The notes below the pieces were generated by a model, which saw only the letters and a program-made list of their open reading frames with translations, did not search any database and had not been told where the DNA came from. Both the position numbers and the translations under genes were made by a program. A stretch of DNA of 64,000 nucleotides from Boseongicola sp. H5 (GTDB taxonomy: Bacteria; Pseudomonadota; Alphaproteobacteria; Rhodobacterales; Rhodobacteraceae), in NCBI GenBank assembly GCA_020622165.1, contig JACNMN010000012.1, positions 62,001-126,000 on the forward strand, written 5' to 3'. Shown here piece after piece: positions 35,022 through 44,864 of this stretch (its first letter is position 1; every line of letters begins with the position of its first letter).

Positions 35022-36725
35022 CTACGCCACCGCTTCGTCGCGCGCTTCAAGCCCTTCCGCTTCGATCAGCATGTCCGCCTCGCCCGCATCAAGCTTCGTC
35101 ATTTCAAAGTAGAATATGGTGCCCTTGCCCAACTGCGTGTCGAAGGCAATCGTGCCGCCATGGCGTTGAATGATCTTCTTGCTGATCGTCAGGCCAAGCC
35201 CGGTTCCGGGCCGGGAATGCTCGCTGGTGCCTTCAACCTGGAAAAAGCTGTCGAAAAGCGTCTTGTGCGCGGATTCGGGAATGCCCGGACCATGATCCGC
35301 AACGCAGACCCGCCATGCATCGGCCCGGTCCTCGATATAGAGATCCACTTTGGCGCCAGCGGGGGAGAATTTCGCCGCGTTGGACATCAGGTTGGACATC
35401 ACCTGCATCAGTCTCGACTGATCGCCACTAACAAGGGCCGGTGTATCCATGGCGGCCACGGCGTATTCCACGCCGAACTGTTCTCCGTATCCGGCATTGG
35501 CCTCGGCAGCTTCTTGCAGAAGATCGCGCAGGTCCATCTGTTTGTTGACGAAGCTCATCTCGCCGGAGTCGATTTTTTCCAGCGCCAGAATATCGTTCAC
35601 GATCTCCAGAAGACGGTCGCTGTTGCGGTGCGCGACGGAGATCATTCGGCGGATATCGGGGCTGAGTTCCCCGACCGCACCGGACTCGATCAACCGCAAG
35701 GCGCCCTTGATGGATGTCAAAGGCGTCCGCAATTCGTGGCTGACCATCGAGACCGAGTTGAGCTTGAGGCTCTCGGCCTGCTTGCGCTCGGTGATGTCGC
35801 GGATGACAGAGATCAGGCTGGGTTTGCCATGCGGACCGGTATCGAAATGCGTGAGGATCTCGACCGGCCCCTGATCGTGCATCACCTCGATCGTCACCTC
35901 CTTGGCTTCGCCATTCAAAAGCGGTGCGAGGTAGCGCTCGAAAAGACCGTGATCGAACTTGGTGAAGGTGTCGGACATCTTCTTGCCTTCAAGATCGCCC
36001 TGCGCCCAGCCAAGGCGCTTCCGGCAGTTCTTGTTTGCATAGATGATCTCGAACGTGTCCGGGTCATACACGATCACACCATCGGGAAGCCCCTCGATAA
36101 CCGCATTCCGACCGTCCGACGCGGCCTCCGCCCGGGCCTTGGTCAGATCCGTGCGGACCGAGATGCTGTCGACATGAACGCCCGCCTTGTCGAAACGCGG
36201 GATGATCGTGGTCTGCACGATGACGGTGTTGCCATTTTTGGCTTTGAGCCGTTGCTCGCCCTGCCAATAGCCACCCTTTGATACGATGGCCCAGATATCG
36301 TAGAATTTCGCGTTTTCGTCATCCTCGTCATAGAGGATATCGGGAAGCTGGCCCACAATCTCGTCGAACTCGTATCCGAACGTCTTTACGAAATTCTGGT
36401 TGATCTCCTTGATACGACCATCCGTATGCGCCACGCTGACAATCGTATGCTCGCTCAGCGCCTGGTCCCGCAGACCAATCGCTTCGTCAAACGCCGCAGA
36501 CATCGCGGAGGCCGCCTTCGGATCGGTGATTTTCGCGTAAGCGATGCTGATCACGGTGATCAGCGCGACCAGCGCGGATGTCATGATGAACAGCAATGTG
36601 AAACGCTCAGGTCCCGCCTCCGTGATGGACGGAACCCAGGTATGAAGAAGCATCGTCAGACCCAGAGCGACGGCGGTGTTGCTAACCACCAGCGCCAGCA
36701 GGGAAATCTTGCGGATTCTCTTCAT
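35022..36725 (-). CDS. Membrane PAS-PAS sensor histidine kinase
   Basis: 567 aa. Two N-terminal membrane segments (about 8-26 and 42-63) enclose a very short periplasmic loop, so sensing is probably cytosolic or in the membrane. Two PAS domains follow (about 90-200 and 210-310), then HisKA with His330 in MVSHELRTPLTSIKGAL and a HATPase domain with N-box NLMSNAAKFS, DHGPGIP and GTGLGLTIS. There is no receiver domain. ATG 36725 follows GAGGCAAAG; the alternative start ten codons upstream lacks support. Operon with the receiver at 34589. Confidence 0.88.
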   Translation of the reverse strand: MKRIRKISLLALVVSNTAVALGLTMLLHTWVPSITEAGPERFTLLFIMTSALVALITVISIAYAKITDPKAASAMSAAFDEAIGLRDQALSEHTIVSVAHTDGRIKEINQNFVKTFGYEFDEIVGQLPDILYDEDDENAKFYDIWAIVSKGGYWQGEQRLKAKNGNTVIVQTTIIPRFDKAGVHVDSISVRTDLTKARAEAASDGRNAVIEGLPDGVIVYDPDTFEIIYANKNCRKRLGWAQGDLEGKKMSDTFTKFDHGLFERYLAPLLNGEAKEVTIEVMHDQGPVEILTHFDTGPHGKPSLISVIRDITERKQAESLKLNSVSMVSHELRTPLTSIKGALRLIESGAVGELSPDIRRMISVAHRNSDRLLEIVNDILALEKIDSGEMSFVNKQMDLRDLLQEAAEANAGYGEQFGVEYAVAAMDTPALVSGDQSRLMQVMSNLMSNAAKFSPAGAKVDLYIEDRADAWRVCVADHGPGIPESAHKTLFDSFFQVEGTSEHSRPGTGLGLTISKKIIQRHGGTIAFDTQLGKGTIFYFEMTKLDAGEADMLIEAEGLEARDEAVA

Positions 36726-36865
36726 TCTTTGCCTCGGCAACCACTCAGCTGGCAACGACAGTTCAAGCGCCGGCCATTATTGTTTTCCAGCGAAAACTGA
36801 CGCGAAATTCAGGCCTAAATAAGACACAATCGTCAACATAGCGGGCGATTATCGGGCATTTATCG

Positions 36866-38881
36866 TCAACGCGCCGCCGCCCCCCGCTCTCGTTGTGGCG
36901 CTTCCAGTTCCACCCGGAAAACGCTTCCCTGCCCCTCCACACTTCTCACCTTGATGGTGCCACCATGAAGTTCAGCGAGATGTTTTGCAATCGGCAAGCC
37001 GAGGCCCACGCCATCATGTTTGCGACTATTCGAAGCATCAACCTGCACAAAACGCTCAAAAATCTGGTCAATCTGATCCGGTGCGATTCCGCAGCCGGTA
37101 TCCTCGACCTCGACCCATGTCTGCCCGCCATCCGATCCCGTCCGGACGGTCACGGTCCCGCTGTCGGTGAATTTCACGGCGTTTCCGATCAGATTGAGCA
37201 GGATCTGACGCAGCCGCAATGGATCGGCCAGAACCTCGTGCGCACCGGTCTCGACGATGATGTCGATCCCCTTCTTCGACGCGGCCAGTTGGAACTGTTC
37301 CACCAGTTCATCGACAATCGGCTCAAGTTCCAGCCGATCCGAGTGCAGTTGCAGCGTTCCTTCGTCAATCGCGGCCATGTCGAGGATGCCGGAGATCAAT
37401 CCCATCAGCTGACGGCCCGAGACATCAATCTGCCTGCTGAATTTCTCCAGATCGGCCTTGAAGCTTTCAAGGCTTTCCTGCGCGCCATCGAAGTCCTTTA
37501 TCGCGAGCCGGTTCTGCGTTTTCTTGAAATTCGGCAGCGAGTCCGGCTTTTTCAGAAAGGCATTGTATCCCAGCACGACCGTCAGCGGTGTACGCAACTC
37601 ATGGCTGACCGTATTCAGAAACTCGGTCTTGGCCGCATTCGCGGCCTCGGATCTTGCAACCGCTTCCTTCAGTTCCGTGATGTCAACGCGCAGACCGGCC
37701 ACACTGCCCGACGGCGTGGCACGTTCGACCACGCGGAGCCAGCGCCCATCCGACAGCTTTATCTCAAGCATCTCGCCCGGGTTGCGCTGTGCCGCCACGC
37801 GCTCCGCGATCCACTCTTCCTCGCGACCCTTGGATAAAGGATATTGTCCGGTCTCAACTCCACGACGGAGAATGTCTTCAAATCGCGCGCCGGGCACCAT
37901 CAATTCGGCAGATGTGGGGTAAAGCGCCTTGTAGCGCTGGTTGCACATGATCAGACGGCCGGATTTGTCGTAGAGCGCAAAGGCGTCATCAAGCGCTTCG
38001 ATGGCTTCGGACAGTTGCGTCTCCGCGGCATCCTTGCGATCCACGACCCATTGGAAGACCCTCATCAGCACCATGACCAGAGCCGCAAGGGCCAGCACGA
38101 TGAACCAGATCTGATACCGGTCCGGCGGCAAGGCCGGCCAGCCGCCCGACGGCACCATCGACAAGGTCCAGTTCACTCCGGGCGCGATCACCGAAGTGGA
38201 AACCGGGTCCATGAACAAGACTTCACTGGAGCCAGACAGGATGCGCCCGTCCCGATCCTGCACCACATAAGCAATGTCGAGGTTCTCGACGGCGAGACCG
38301 GCCGTCTCGAACAGCCCATCGGCGTCGATCACCAGCGATACGACGCCCCAGAACTGGTTTTCGAAAGAGTTCGAGTAGTATCCGAACACCGCGGATCTGG
38401 TGACGAAACCACGCCCGCCCTGCACCAGATCGATCGGGCCGTCGATAATGGTCTCACCCGTTGCGATGGATCTCTCGACCGCGTCCATAAGGTCCGCCCG
38501 CTCGCGCAGATCAAGACCGAGCGCCGCTTGGTTCGGGGCAAACGGATAGACATACTCGATGACCAGATCCGGAGCCGCGGCGACGTTGATCACATTTTCC
38601 ACGTTCCGGATAAGCTGGCTTGTCACGCGTTCGAATTCCCGCCGAGACATATCCGGCCGGGAGGCGAATGCCGCCATAATTCCTTCGGTGATCAGGATCT
38701 TCTCGTTGATCGCGCGCTCAAGAGCCGATTGGAATTCGTTGTTGGATTCGATCAGCTGAAGCCTTTGATCAGACCGGAAATGATCGGAGTTCTCCATGTC
38801 CAGCACGATGCCGAAGGCAATCGCGGCAATCAGAACAGCGAGGTAGCGAATATAGGAGACTGCGGCCTTCAGGAGCGTCAT
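36866..38881 (-). CDS. CHASE-domain PAS sensor histidine kinase
   Basis: 671 aa. Membrane segments near 10-27 and 258-275 bracket a periplasmic domain of about 230 residues; the patterns EGIMAAFASRPDMSRREF and the AALGLDLRER stretch suit a CHASE-type sensor (small cyclic ligands or peptides). A PAS domain follows (about 290-410), then HisKA with His427 in TVSHELRTPLTVVLGY and HATPase_c (NLIGNAVKFTDSG, DTGCGIAP, GVGLGLPIAK). About 22 extra residues separate the two dimerisation helices compared with a normal HisKA. A CtrA-like array lies upstream at 38982-39007. Confidence 0.87.
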   Translation of the reverse strand: MTLLKAAVSYIRYLAVLIAAIAFGIVLDMENSDHFRSDQRLQLIESNNEFQSALERAINEKILITEGIMAAFASRPDMSRREFERVTSQLIRNVENVINVAAAPDLVIEYVYPFAPNQAALGLDLRERADLMDAVERSIATGETIIDGPIDLVQGGRGFVTRSAVFGYYSNSFENQFWGVVSLVIDADGLFETAGLAVENLDIAYVVQDRDGRILSGSSEVLFMDPVSTSVIAPGVNWTLSMVPSGGWPALPPDRYQIWFIVLALAALVMVLMRVFQWVVDRKDAAETQLSEAIEALDDAFALYDKSGRLIMCNQRYKALYPTSAELMVPGARFEDILRRGVETGQYPLSKGREEEWIAERVAAQRNPGEMLEIKLSDGRWLRVVERATPSGSVAGLRVDITELKEAVARSEAANAAKTEFLNTVSHELRTPLTVVLGYNAFLKKPDSLPNFKKTQNRLAIKDFDGAQESLESFKADLEKFSRQIDVSGRQLMGLISGILDMAAIDEGTLQLHSDRLELEPIVDELVEQFQLAASKKGIDIIVETGAHEVLADPLRLRQILLNLIGNAVKFTDSGTVTVRTGSDGGQTWVEVEDTGCGIAPDQIDQIFERFVQVDASNSRKHDGVGLGLPIAKHLAELHGGTIKVRSVEGQGSVFRVELEAPQRERGAAAR

Positions 38882-38981
38882 CTCTATCCTTGTCGTTGCA
38901 GGGTCCGCACGCCCACCACTTGCCTGCCCTCGGGTTTCTTTAGCTCTACACTATAGGACAATCCTATGTTGTTAATAAGAA

Positions 38982-39007
38982 CTAACAAATGGTTAACGAT
39001 TTACTAA
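38982..39007. promoter_or_regulatory. CtrA-like array: CTAA-N7-TTAA-N7-CTAA
   Basis: Half-sites at 38982-38985, 38993-38996 and 39004-39007 keep the same 11-bp period as the array at 34470-34495; the outer two differ from TTAA by one base (CTAA). It lies about 100-126 bp upstream of the CHASE kinase start in an AT-rich stretch unlike its GC-rich surroundings. Confidence 0.5.
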
Positions 39008-39150
39008 CCACTTAAAGTATTTTTTAGATAGCTGCCCGAGGCGAGGCAGGCAAGTGCAGAATGCCCCACCAATCGAAACTCCCCAAACGTTTGAACTAAG
39101 GCCATCTTGGGCACAACAGTTCCGCGGACAATCGACCCGCGGCTGCGATC

Positions 39151-40473
39151 TCAGGATGCAATTGCCCGGTCGACCGCGCGCGCAAGCTTTCCGACAAGCT
39201 CTTCGATCTGCGCATCCTCAATAATGAAAGGCGGTGCAAGAAGGATATGATCGCCGTGCCGCCCATCAACCGTTCCTCCCGCAGGGTAGCAGATCAACCC
39301 CTCCCCCATCGCGGCGGCCTTGACCTTCGCGTGCAGTTTCCGGCCCGGATCGAAGGCGCGTTTGCTGTCGCGATCGGCAACCAGTTCGACCCCCCGGAAA
39401 AGGCCGCGCCCGCGCAGGTCGCCGACATGGGGGTGTTGCCCAAACGCATCTTGCAAGGCCGTCTCCAACTGCGCGCCCCGGGTTCCGACCCGCGCGATCA
39501 GGCCCCGCTCCAGGATGGCGCTGACCACCGCATGGCCGGCCGCGGCGGAAAGCGGATGGCCGTGATAGGTATGTCCATGCTGAAAGCTGCCGGAGCCGTT
39601 GAGAATGGCATTGTAGATCGCCCCAGAACACAGCATCGCGCCCACCGGCGCATAGCCCGCGCCAAGACCCTTCGCGATGGTCACGATATCGGGCGCCACG
39701 CCCTCCTGCTCGCATGCGAAGAAACTGCCGGTCCGTCCCATTCCGCACATGACCTCATCAAGGATCAGAAGCACACCGTGACGGTCGCAGATCTCGCGGA
39801 TGCGCGTGAAGTATCCCTCCACCGCAGGAACCGCCCCGGCCGTGGCGCCGACAACCGGCTCGGCGATGAAGGCCATGACCGTTTCGGGGCCCAGCCGTTC
39901 GATCTCGGTCTCCAACTCGTTCGCCGCACGCTGGCCGTAATCCGCGAGGCTCTCGCCTTCGGCGCGCTCGCGATAGGCAAAGCATGGCGCGATGTGGCTG
40001 GTCTCGACCAGAAGCGGTGCGTATTTCTCCCGCCGCCATGCGTTCCCCCCGGCAGCCAGGGCACCGAGCGTGTTGCCATGATAGCTTTGCCTCCGCGCGA
40101 TCACGCGGTGGCGATCTCGCTGCCCGATCTCCAGAAAATACTGCCGGGCGAGTTTGAGGGCCGCCTCGATGGCCTCGGACCCGCCGGACAGGAGATAGAC
40201 CTTGTCGATCCCCCCGGGCGCGTTCCCGATCAGCAGATCGGCCAGAAGTTCAGCCGGCTCCGAAGTGAAAAAACCGGTATGGGCAAAAGCGAGCTGATCC
40301 AGTTGTGCATGTATTGCGGCGCGGATCTCGGGATCGGAATGACCAAGGCAGGACACGGCGGCGCCGCCCGATCCGTCCAGATACGCCTTGCCGGTGCTGT
40401 CATAGAGATAACAGCCCTCGCCGCGCACCGCGGTTGGCAAACCTGCCCCGCCGCGACCGAAAACATGGCTCAC
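39151..40473 (-). CDS. Class III pyridoxal-phosphate aminotransferase
   Basis: 440 aa. PLP-binding landmarks are the SGGSEAIEAALKLAR phosphate loop, LILDEVMCGMGRTG with the ring-contact Asp, and the Schiff-base Lys in VTIAKGLGAGYAPVGAM. Omega-aminotransferases of this type move amino groups from diamines, beta-amino acids or taurine-like amines to pyruvate or 2-oxoglutarate; the substrate cannot be fixed. It begins 5 bp after the UspA gene and is probably the last gene of the TAXI-TRAP operon, so the imported compound may be its substrate. Confidence 0.88.
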   Translation of the reverse strand: MSHVFGRGGAGLPTAVRGEGCYLYDSTGKAYLDGSGGAAVSCLGHSDPEIRAAIHAQLDQLAFAHTGFFTSEPAELLADLLIGNAPGGIDKVYLLSGGSEAIEAALKLARQYFLEIGQRDRHRVIARRQSYHGNTLGALAAGGNAWRREKYAPLLVETSHIAPCFAYRERAEGESLADYGQRAANELETEIERLGPETVMAFIAEPVVGATAGAVPAVEGYFTRIREICDRHGVLLILDEVMCGMGRTGSFFACEQEGVAPDIVTIAKGLGAGYAPVGAMLCSGAIYNAILNGSGSFQHGHTYHGHPLSAAAGHAVVSAILERGLIARVGTRGAQLETALQDAFGQHPHVGDLRGRGLFRGVELVADRDSKRAFDPGRKLHAKVKAAAMGEGLICYPAGGTVDGRHGDHILLAPPFIIEDAQIEELVGKLARAVDRAIAS

Positions 40474-40478
40474 TTGCG

Positions 40479-40910
40479 CTATCCTCCGCGGACGACAAAA
40501 ACCGATTGCTTGGCGTGGCGCACGACACGGGCGGCATTGGGGCCAAGTAGATAGTCGCTCAGCTCGGGCGTATGCGAACCCATAACGATCACATCGACCT
40601 GCAAGCGGTCAGCGGCCTCGATGATCCGGTCATAGACACGCCCATGCATGACATGCGGGTGCACCTCGACCGTGTCGGGGATGTTCTCGGCCACCCAGGC
40701 GGTCAGTTTCTCGCCAACCTGATGGAGCGCTTTCTCCTCGAACCCCTGCTCGAAAAAGCTGCCGACGACGGACATCCCGAAATCGGGCACCACGGTGATG
40801 ACATGAAGTGTGCCGGCCCCCGGATCGCAAAGCCGCAATGCGGCAGGCAGGGCCTTGGACCAACTGTTTTCCGCCGAAAGGTCGATGGGCAAAAGGATTG
40901 TCTTGAACAT
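40479..40910 (-). CDS. Universal stress protein (UspA family, TeaD-like)
   Basis: 143 aa. It has the UspA fold with the nucleotide-binding start ILLPIDLS and the C-terminal loop GSHTPELSDYLLGPNAARVVRHA, a variant of G-2x-G-9x-G(S/T) with Pro-Asn where Gly-Ser is usual. A strong GAGGAGAGAG site precedes the ATG, 10 bp after the TRAP permease stop. UspA proteins encoded with TRAP genes, such as TeaD of Halomonas ectoine uptake, modulate transport activity, so a regulatory role on the adjacent TRAP system is likely. Confidence 0.88.
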   Translation of the reverse strand: MFKTILLPIDLSAENSWSKALPAALRLCDPGAGTLHVITVVPDFGMSVVGSFFEQGFEEKALHQVGEKLTAWVAENIPDTVEVHPHVMHGRVYDRIIEAADRLQVDVIVMGSHTPELSDYLLGPNAARVVRHAKQSVFVVRGG

Positions 40911-40920
40911 CTCTCTCTCC

Positions 40921-43557
40921 TCAGAAGGCCGGTTTTGTCTGGCGCCGCCGTTGCAGCAGCATCACAAGGCCCAACAACAGCAAGGCGGGCAGATAGAACA
41001 CCTGCTCGGGCATCCTTGCCTGCGGCACCCTGACCGAGGCCAGTTGCACCGGTGTATCGGCATAGAAATCGAAATCCGCGAGGCTTTCCGCCGTTGCGGT
41101 ACCGAACATGGGCTCGTCCAGGCGCACGGCCTCCCCCTCCGGGATCAGCAACAGCCCGGAATTCGCGATCCGCTCCACCCCATCGGCACCTTCGACATTG
41201 AGCACCAGTGTCGTCTCGGTCATCTCGCCGGAGTTGAAATCGGGGCCCTGGATCAGCAGGCGCAGCTGCGCGCCATCCTCGGCCTCTCCGACCGCAGTTT
41301 CAAACTGGGTCGGAGGGACGTCCCGGAACGGGTCCTGCACCATGTTGAGCCAGACGTTCGGCACGAAAAGCGTGAAGGCGACCAGAAGCAGCGCCGCGCT
41401 TTCATAGATCCGCGACTTCGCCAGAAAGTACCCCTGGGTCGCGGCGGCGAACAGCAGCATCGCAAAGGTCGCCACGATGAACACGAACACCGCCTGTCCG
41501 ATACCGGCCCATGTGCCAAGATCGACACCGTATAGGATCAGCGTCGGGTTGAAGATGAACAGGAACGGAAGCGCCACAGTGCGCAAGCTGTAGAAGAATG
41601 CGGTGAAGCCGGTCTTGATCGGGTCGCCGCCGGAAACCGCGGCGGCGGCGAAACTGGCAAGCCCCACCGGTGGCGTCACATCCGCCATGATCCCGAAATA
41701 GAACACGAACAGATGGGCCGCGATCAACGGCACGATCAGCCCCTCCTGCGCGCCAAGCGACACGACGACCGAGGCCATCAGCGACGAGACGACGATGTAG
41801 TTCGCCGTGGTCGGCAGGCCCATCCCGAGGATCAGCGAGAACAGCCCGATCAGGACCAGCATCACGAAGAGATAGCCGCCCGACAGCTGTTCGACCAGTC
41901 CGGCAAGCTCGGTGCCGATCGGCGTGCGGGTCACGGTGGCCACGATGATACCGGCGGCTGCCGTTGCGACCCCGATGCCGATCATGTTGCGTGCGCCGGC
42001 GATCAGGCCCTCGACGAGATCGTTGAAACCGCCCTTGAACTCCTCCATCATCCGGGCGCCTTCGCCGCGGAACAGCGCCTTGAGCGGGCGTTGGGTGACG
42101 ATGATGCCGATCATCAGGGCGGTTGCGAAGAACGCCGATCGCGCCGGGCTTTGCCGCTCCACCATCAGGAACCAGACCAGCACGACGATGGGCAGAACGT
42201 AATGCAGGCCCGTGGCGTAGATGTCCTTGACCTCGGGAAGCGAGATCTCCTCGGCGTTGGGGTCATCGACCTCCAGATCCGGCTTGCGCGCCGCGATGGC
42301 AACCAGCCAGACATAGACCGCCGCAAGCAGCGTCATCATGATCGGCCCGGTCAGCGACGGCACCGTGTCGCGCAAGGCGCCCACGCCGTAGATCAGCGCG
42401 GTGAACCCGGCCCCGGCCACCGCGAAACCGATGAAGAACTTCACCAGCATGCCCGACAGGCTCTTGGCCTTGCCAAGGGCGGGCATGTCCTTTTTCAGCG
42501 CCTCCAAATGCACAATATAGATCAGTGCAATGTACGAGATCACCGCTGGAATGAAGGCGTGCTTGATCACCTCGACATAGGAAATGCCGATGAACTCGAC
42601 CATCAGGAACGCGGCGGCGCCCATCACAGGCGGCATGATCTGACCGTTGACGGAGGAGGCGACCTCGACAGAGCCCGCCTGTTCGCTGGTGAAGCCCACC
42701 CGTTTCATCAGCGGGATCGTGAAGGTTCCTGTGGTGACCACATTCGCAATCGAGGACCCCGAGATAAGCCCCGTCATGGCCGAACCGACCACCGCGGCCT
42801 TGGCCGGGCCGCCCCGCAAATGGCCCAGCCCCGCGAAGGCCAGCTTGATGAAGTAATTGCCCGCACCCGCCTTGTCGAGCAGCGAGCCGAACAGGACGAA
42901 TAGGAAAACGAATGCCGTCGAAACGCCCAGAGGGATGCCGAAGACGCCGCCGGTGTCCAGCCATTGGGCGTTGATCAGGGCCGTGAAGGACAATCCTTCA
43001 TGCTCGATCAGTTCGGGGATCAGCCAACCCTGGCCGAGATAGGCATAAAGCAGGAAGATCGAACCCACGATAGTCAGTGCCGGCCCGAGGGCGCGGCGGC
43101 TGGCTTCCAGCAGCAGCAGGATGCCGACCGCGCCGATGATCACCTGGGTTTGCGTCGGCAGGCCCGACCGCGCCGTCAGGGCCAGTTCGTCGGAGAACAG
43201 GAAGATATAGAAGGAACAGAACCCGGCGACGCCCATCAGGATCCAGTCAAAGATCGGAATGCGGTCCCGGGGGGAGGATTTGAACGCCGGATAGGCCAGA
43301 AACGCCAGAACGATGGCGAATGTCAGATGTATCGGGCGTGTCTGCGATGAGTTCATGACCGACAGGTATTCCGCAAACCAGAGCTGCGGCTGCGCGATCC
43401 AAAGCTGGAACAGCGACCAGATCAGCGCCAGGCCGGCGATCAACAGGGCCACATTCCGATTTGCAGGGGCCCGCGCGCCGCTGTCGGTGCTGGCGACCAG
43501 ATCCTGCAGTTCCTCGTCGGTAAATTGGCGCCCCTCGCGCCCGTCCTGTTCCGTCAT
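40921..43557 (-). CDS. TRAP transporter fused 4TM/12TM permease with C-terminal DUF3394
   Basis: 878 aa inner-membrane protein combining the small and large TRAP permease subunits, the form paired with TAXI binding proteins. The N-terminal 4TM-like part runs to about residue 180, followed by the DctM-like core (GLISGSSIANVVTTGTFTIP, DVTPPVGLASFAAAAVSGG). The last approximately 180 residues form a soluble beta-rich DUF3394 region closed by a final membrane segment and a basic tail. The start is uncertain: ATG 43557 (GGGAG upstream) or ATG 43596 (AGGTGG upstream, adding 13 residues with three His in a row). Confidence 0.9.
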   Translation of the reverse strand: MTEQDGREGRQFTDEELQDLVASTDSGARAPANRNVALLIAGLALIWSLFQLWIAQPQLWFAEYLSVMNSSQTRPIHLTFAIVLAFLAYPAFKSSPRDRIPIFDWILMGVAGFCSFYIFLFSDELALTARSGLPTQTQVIIGAVGILLLLEASRRALGPALTIVGSIFLLYAYLGQGWLIPELIEHEGLSFTALINAQWLDTGGVFGIPLGVSTAFVFLFVLFGSLLDKAGAGNYFIKLAFAGLGHLRGGPAKAAVVGSAMTGLISGSSIANVVTTGTFTIPLMKRVGFTSEQAGSVEVASSVNGQIMPPVMGAAAFLMVEFIGISYVEVIKHAFIPAVISYIALIYIVHLEALKKDMPALGKAKSLSGMLVKFFIGFAVAGAGFTALIYGVGALRDTVPSLTGPIMMTLLAAVYVWLVAIAARKPDLEVDDPNAEEISLPEVKDIYATGLHYVLPIVVLVWFLMVERQSPARSAFFATALMIGIIVTQRPLKALFRGEGARMMEEFKGGFNDLVEGLIAGARNMIGIGVATAAAGIIVATVTRTPIGTELAGLVEQLSGGYLFVMLVLIGLFSLILGMGLPTTANYIVVSSLMASVVVSLGAQEGLIVPLIAAHLFVFYFGIMADVTPPVGLASFAAAAVSGGDPIKTGFTAFFYSLRTVALPFLFIFNPTLILYGVDLGTWAGIGQAVFVFIVATFAMLLFAAATQGYFLAKSRIYESAALLLVAFTLFVPNVWLNMVQDPFRDVPPTQFETAVGEAEDGAQLRLLIQGPDFNSGEMTETTLVLNVEGADGVERIANSGLLLIPEGEAVRLDEPMFGTATAESLADFDFYADTPVQLASVRVPQARMPEQVFYLPALLLLGLVMLLQRRRQTKPAF

Positions 43558-43603
43558 CGGGCCACTCCCATCATGATGGTGCCGTTCATGGGCCACCTAT
43601 TGG

Positions 43604-43637
43604 ATCCCGGGCGCGGAAACGGGCCCGCGTCCGGGAT
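43604..43637 (-). promoter_or_regulatory. 13-bp hairpin between the TAXI gene and the fused TRAP permease
   Basis: ATCCCGG/CCGGGAT and CGCGG/CCGCG arms join across one G-T (G-U) pair into a 13-bp stem with an 8-nt loop (43617-43624). It lies 31 bp after the TAXI stop and before either permease start, like the hairpins of the other binding-protein operons here. Confidence 0.6.
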
Positions 43638-43668
43638 CGGTCTTTCATGCACGCTGACCGGCGACCGG

Positions 43669-44640
43669 TTACTCGATCAATCCGGCCTCGCGGTAGTAGC
43701 GCTCAGCGCCCGGATGCAGCGGTGCCGACAGGCCGTCATTGGCCATTTCCGCCGGATCAAGATTGGCGAAAGCCGGATGCAGGCTGCGGAACTGGTCGAT
43801 ATTCTCGAACACGGCGCGGACCACCTGATAGACCACTTCTTCGGGCACATCGGCAGACGTCACGAAGGTCGCGCCGACGCCAAAGGTCTGAACGTCCTCA
43901 TCGGTGCCGCGATACATGCCGCCCGGAATGGTCGCGGTGCGGTAGAACGAATTCTCCGCCACCAGCCGGTCGACCGCCTCGTTCGACACCGTCACGAGGA
44001 TCGAGTCGCAGGCGGTCGTGGCTTCTTGGATCGAACCCGAGGGGTGGCCAACGGTATAGATCATCGCATCGATGTTGTTGTCACACAGCGCCTGGCTCTG
44101 TTCGGCGGCCTGAAGCTCGGAAGCGACGGTGAAATCGTCCATCGTCCAGCCCATGGCCTCCATCAGCACTTCCATCGTGCCGCGCTGACCGGAGCCGGGG
44201 TTGCCGACATTCACCCGCTTGCCCTGCAGATCCTCGAAGGTCTCGATGCCTGCATCCGCACGGGCCACCACGGTAAACGGTTCGGGATGGACGGAGAAGA
44301 CCGCGCGCAACTCTTCGAACGCGCCCGTTTCCTCGAACCGCGACGTGCCGTTGAAGGCGTGATATTGCCAGTCGGACTGCGCCACGCCGAATTCCAGCTC
44401 ACCGCCGCGGATGGCATTGATGTTGAAGACGGAGCCCCCGGTGGATTCAACGCCGCAGCGGATGCCGTGCTCGGCCCGGTCCCGATTGACCAGACGGCAA
44501 ATCGCGCCGCCCGTCGGATAGTAAACCCCCGTGACGCCGCCGGTGCCGATGGCGATAAAGGTCTGATCCTGCGCAGCAGCAGCGCCAGCGCCCAGGGCCG
44601 TTGTGGCCGCGACAAGCGCGCCAACCAAATGTCTGTTCAT
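43669..44640 (-). CDS. TAXI-family TRAP substrate-binding protein
   Basis: 323 aa with a signal peptide ([20 protein letters not shown], cleaved after AAAQ). The TAXI hallmark is present at the mature N-terminus: [21 protein letters not shown], followed by [30 protein letters not shown] precedes the ATG. Known TAXI ligands include glutamate and 2-oxoglutarate-like compounds, but most members have no assigned ligand. First gene of the operon with the fused permease, UspA and aminotransferase. Confidence 0.92.
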   Translation of the reverse strand: MNRHLVGALVAATTALGAGAAAAQDQTFIAIGTGGVTGVYYPTGGAICRLVNRDRAEHGIRCGVESTGGSVFNINAIRGGELEFGVAQSDWQYHAFNGTSRFEETGAFEELRAVFSVHPEPFTVVARADAGIETFEDLQGKRVNVGNPGSGQRGTMEVLMEAMGWTMDDFTVASELQAAEQSQALCDNNIDAMIYTVGHPSGSIQEATTACDSILVTVSNEAVDRLVAENSFYRTATIPGGMYRGTDEDVQTFGVGATFVTSADVPEEVVYQVVRAVFENIDQFRSLHPAFANLDPAEMANDGLSAPLHPGAERYYREAGLIE

Positions 44641-44726
44641 TAATTCTCTCCCAGTTGATCACTCTGAAACACGAATATGAGACCATGAAGCAAACCCCTG
44701 AAACTAGTCAAGGGGCGGGCCCAACC

Positions 44727-44740
44727 GTTTCATATGAAAC
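44727..44740. promoter_or_regulatory. 14-bp perfect palindrome upstream of the TAXI-TRAP operon
   Basis: GTTTCATATGAAAC lies 87-100 bp upstream of the TAXI start. A related half-site, GTCTCATAT on the minus strand, lies near 44674-44682. Candidate operator; no regulator gene is adjacent. Confidence 0.45.
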
Positions 44741-44864
44741 AAAAAATCCCAAGCGGTGGTTTCCTTCTTATCGTTCCGGGCGGCGTTGGCGCCGGTTCGG
44801 CGCGCCTGCGCCGGGCCCTCGCGGCGGGCAGGCCATACCGGCACGCCTCACCCTTTGCGCGCAG

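Noticed and set aside
39122-39142. CCGCGG-N9-CCGCGG hairpin after the aminotransferase as a terminator
   Set aside because: Only six base pairs from a self-complementary hexamer and no T-run on the minus strand; too weak to annotate.
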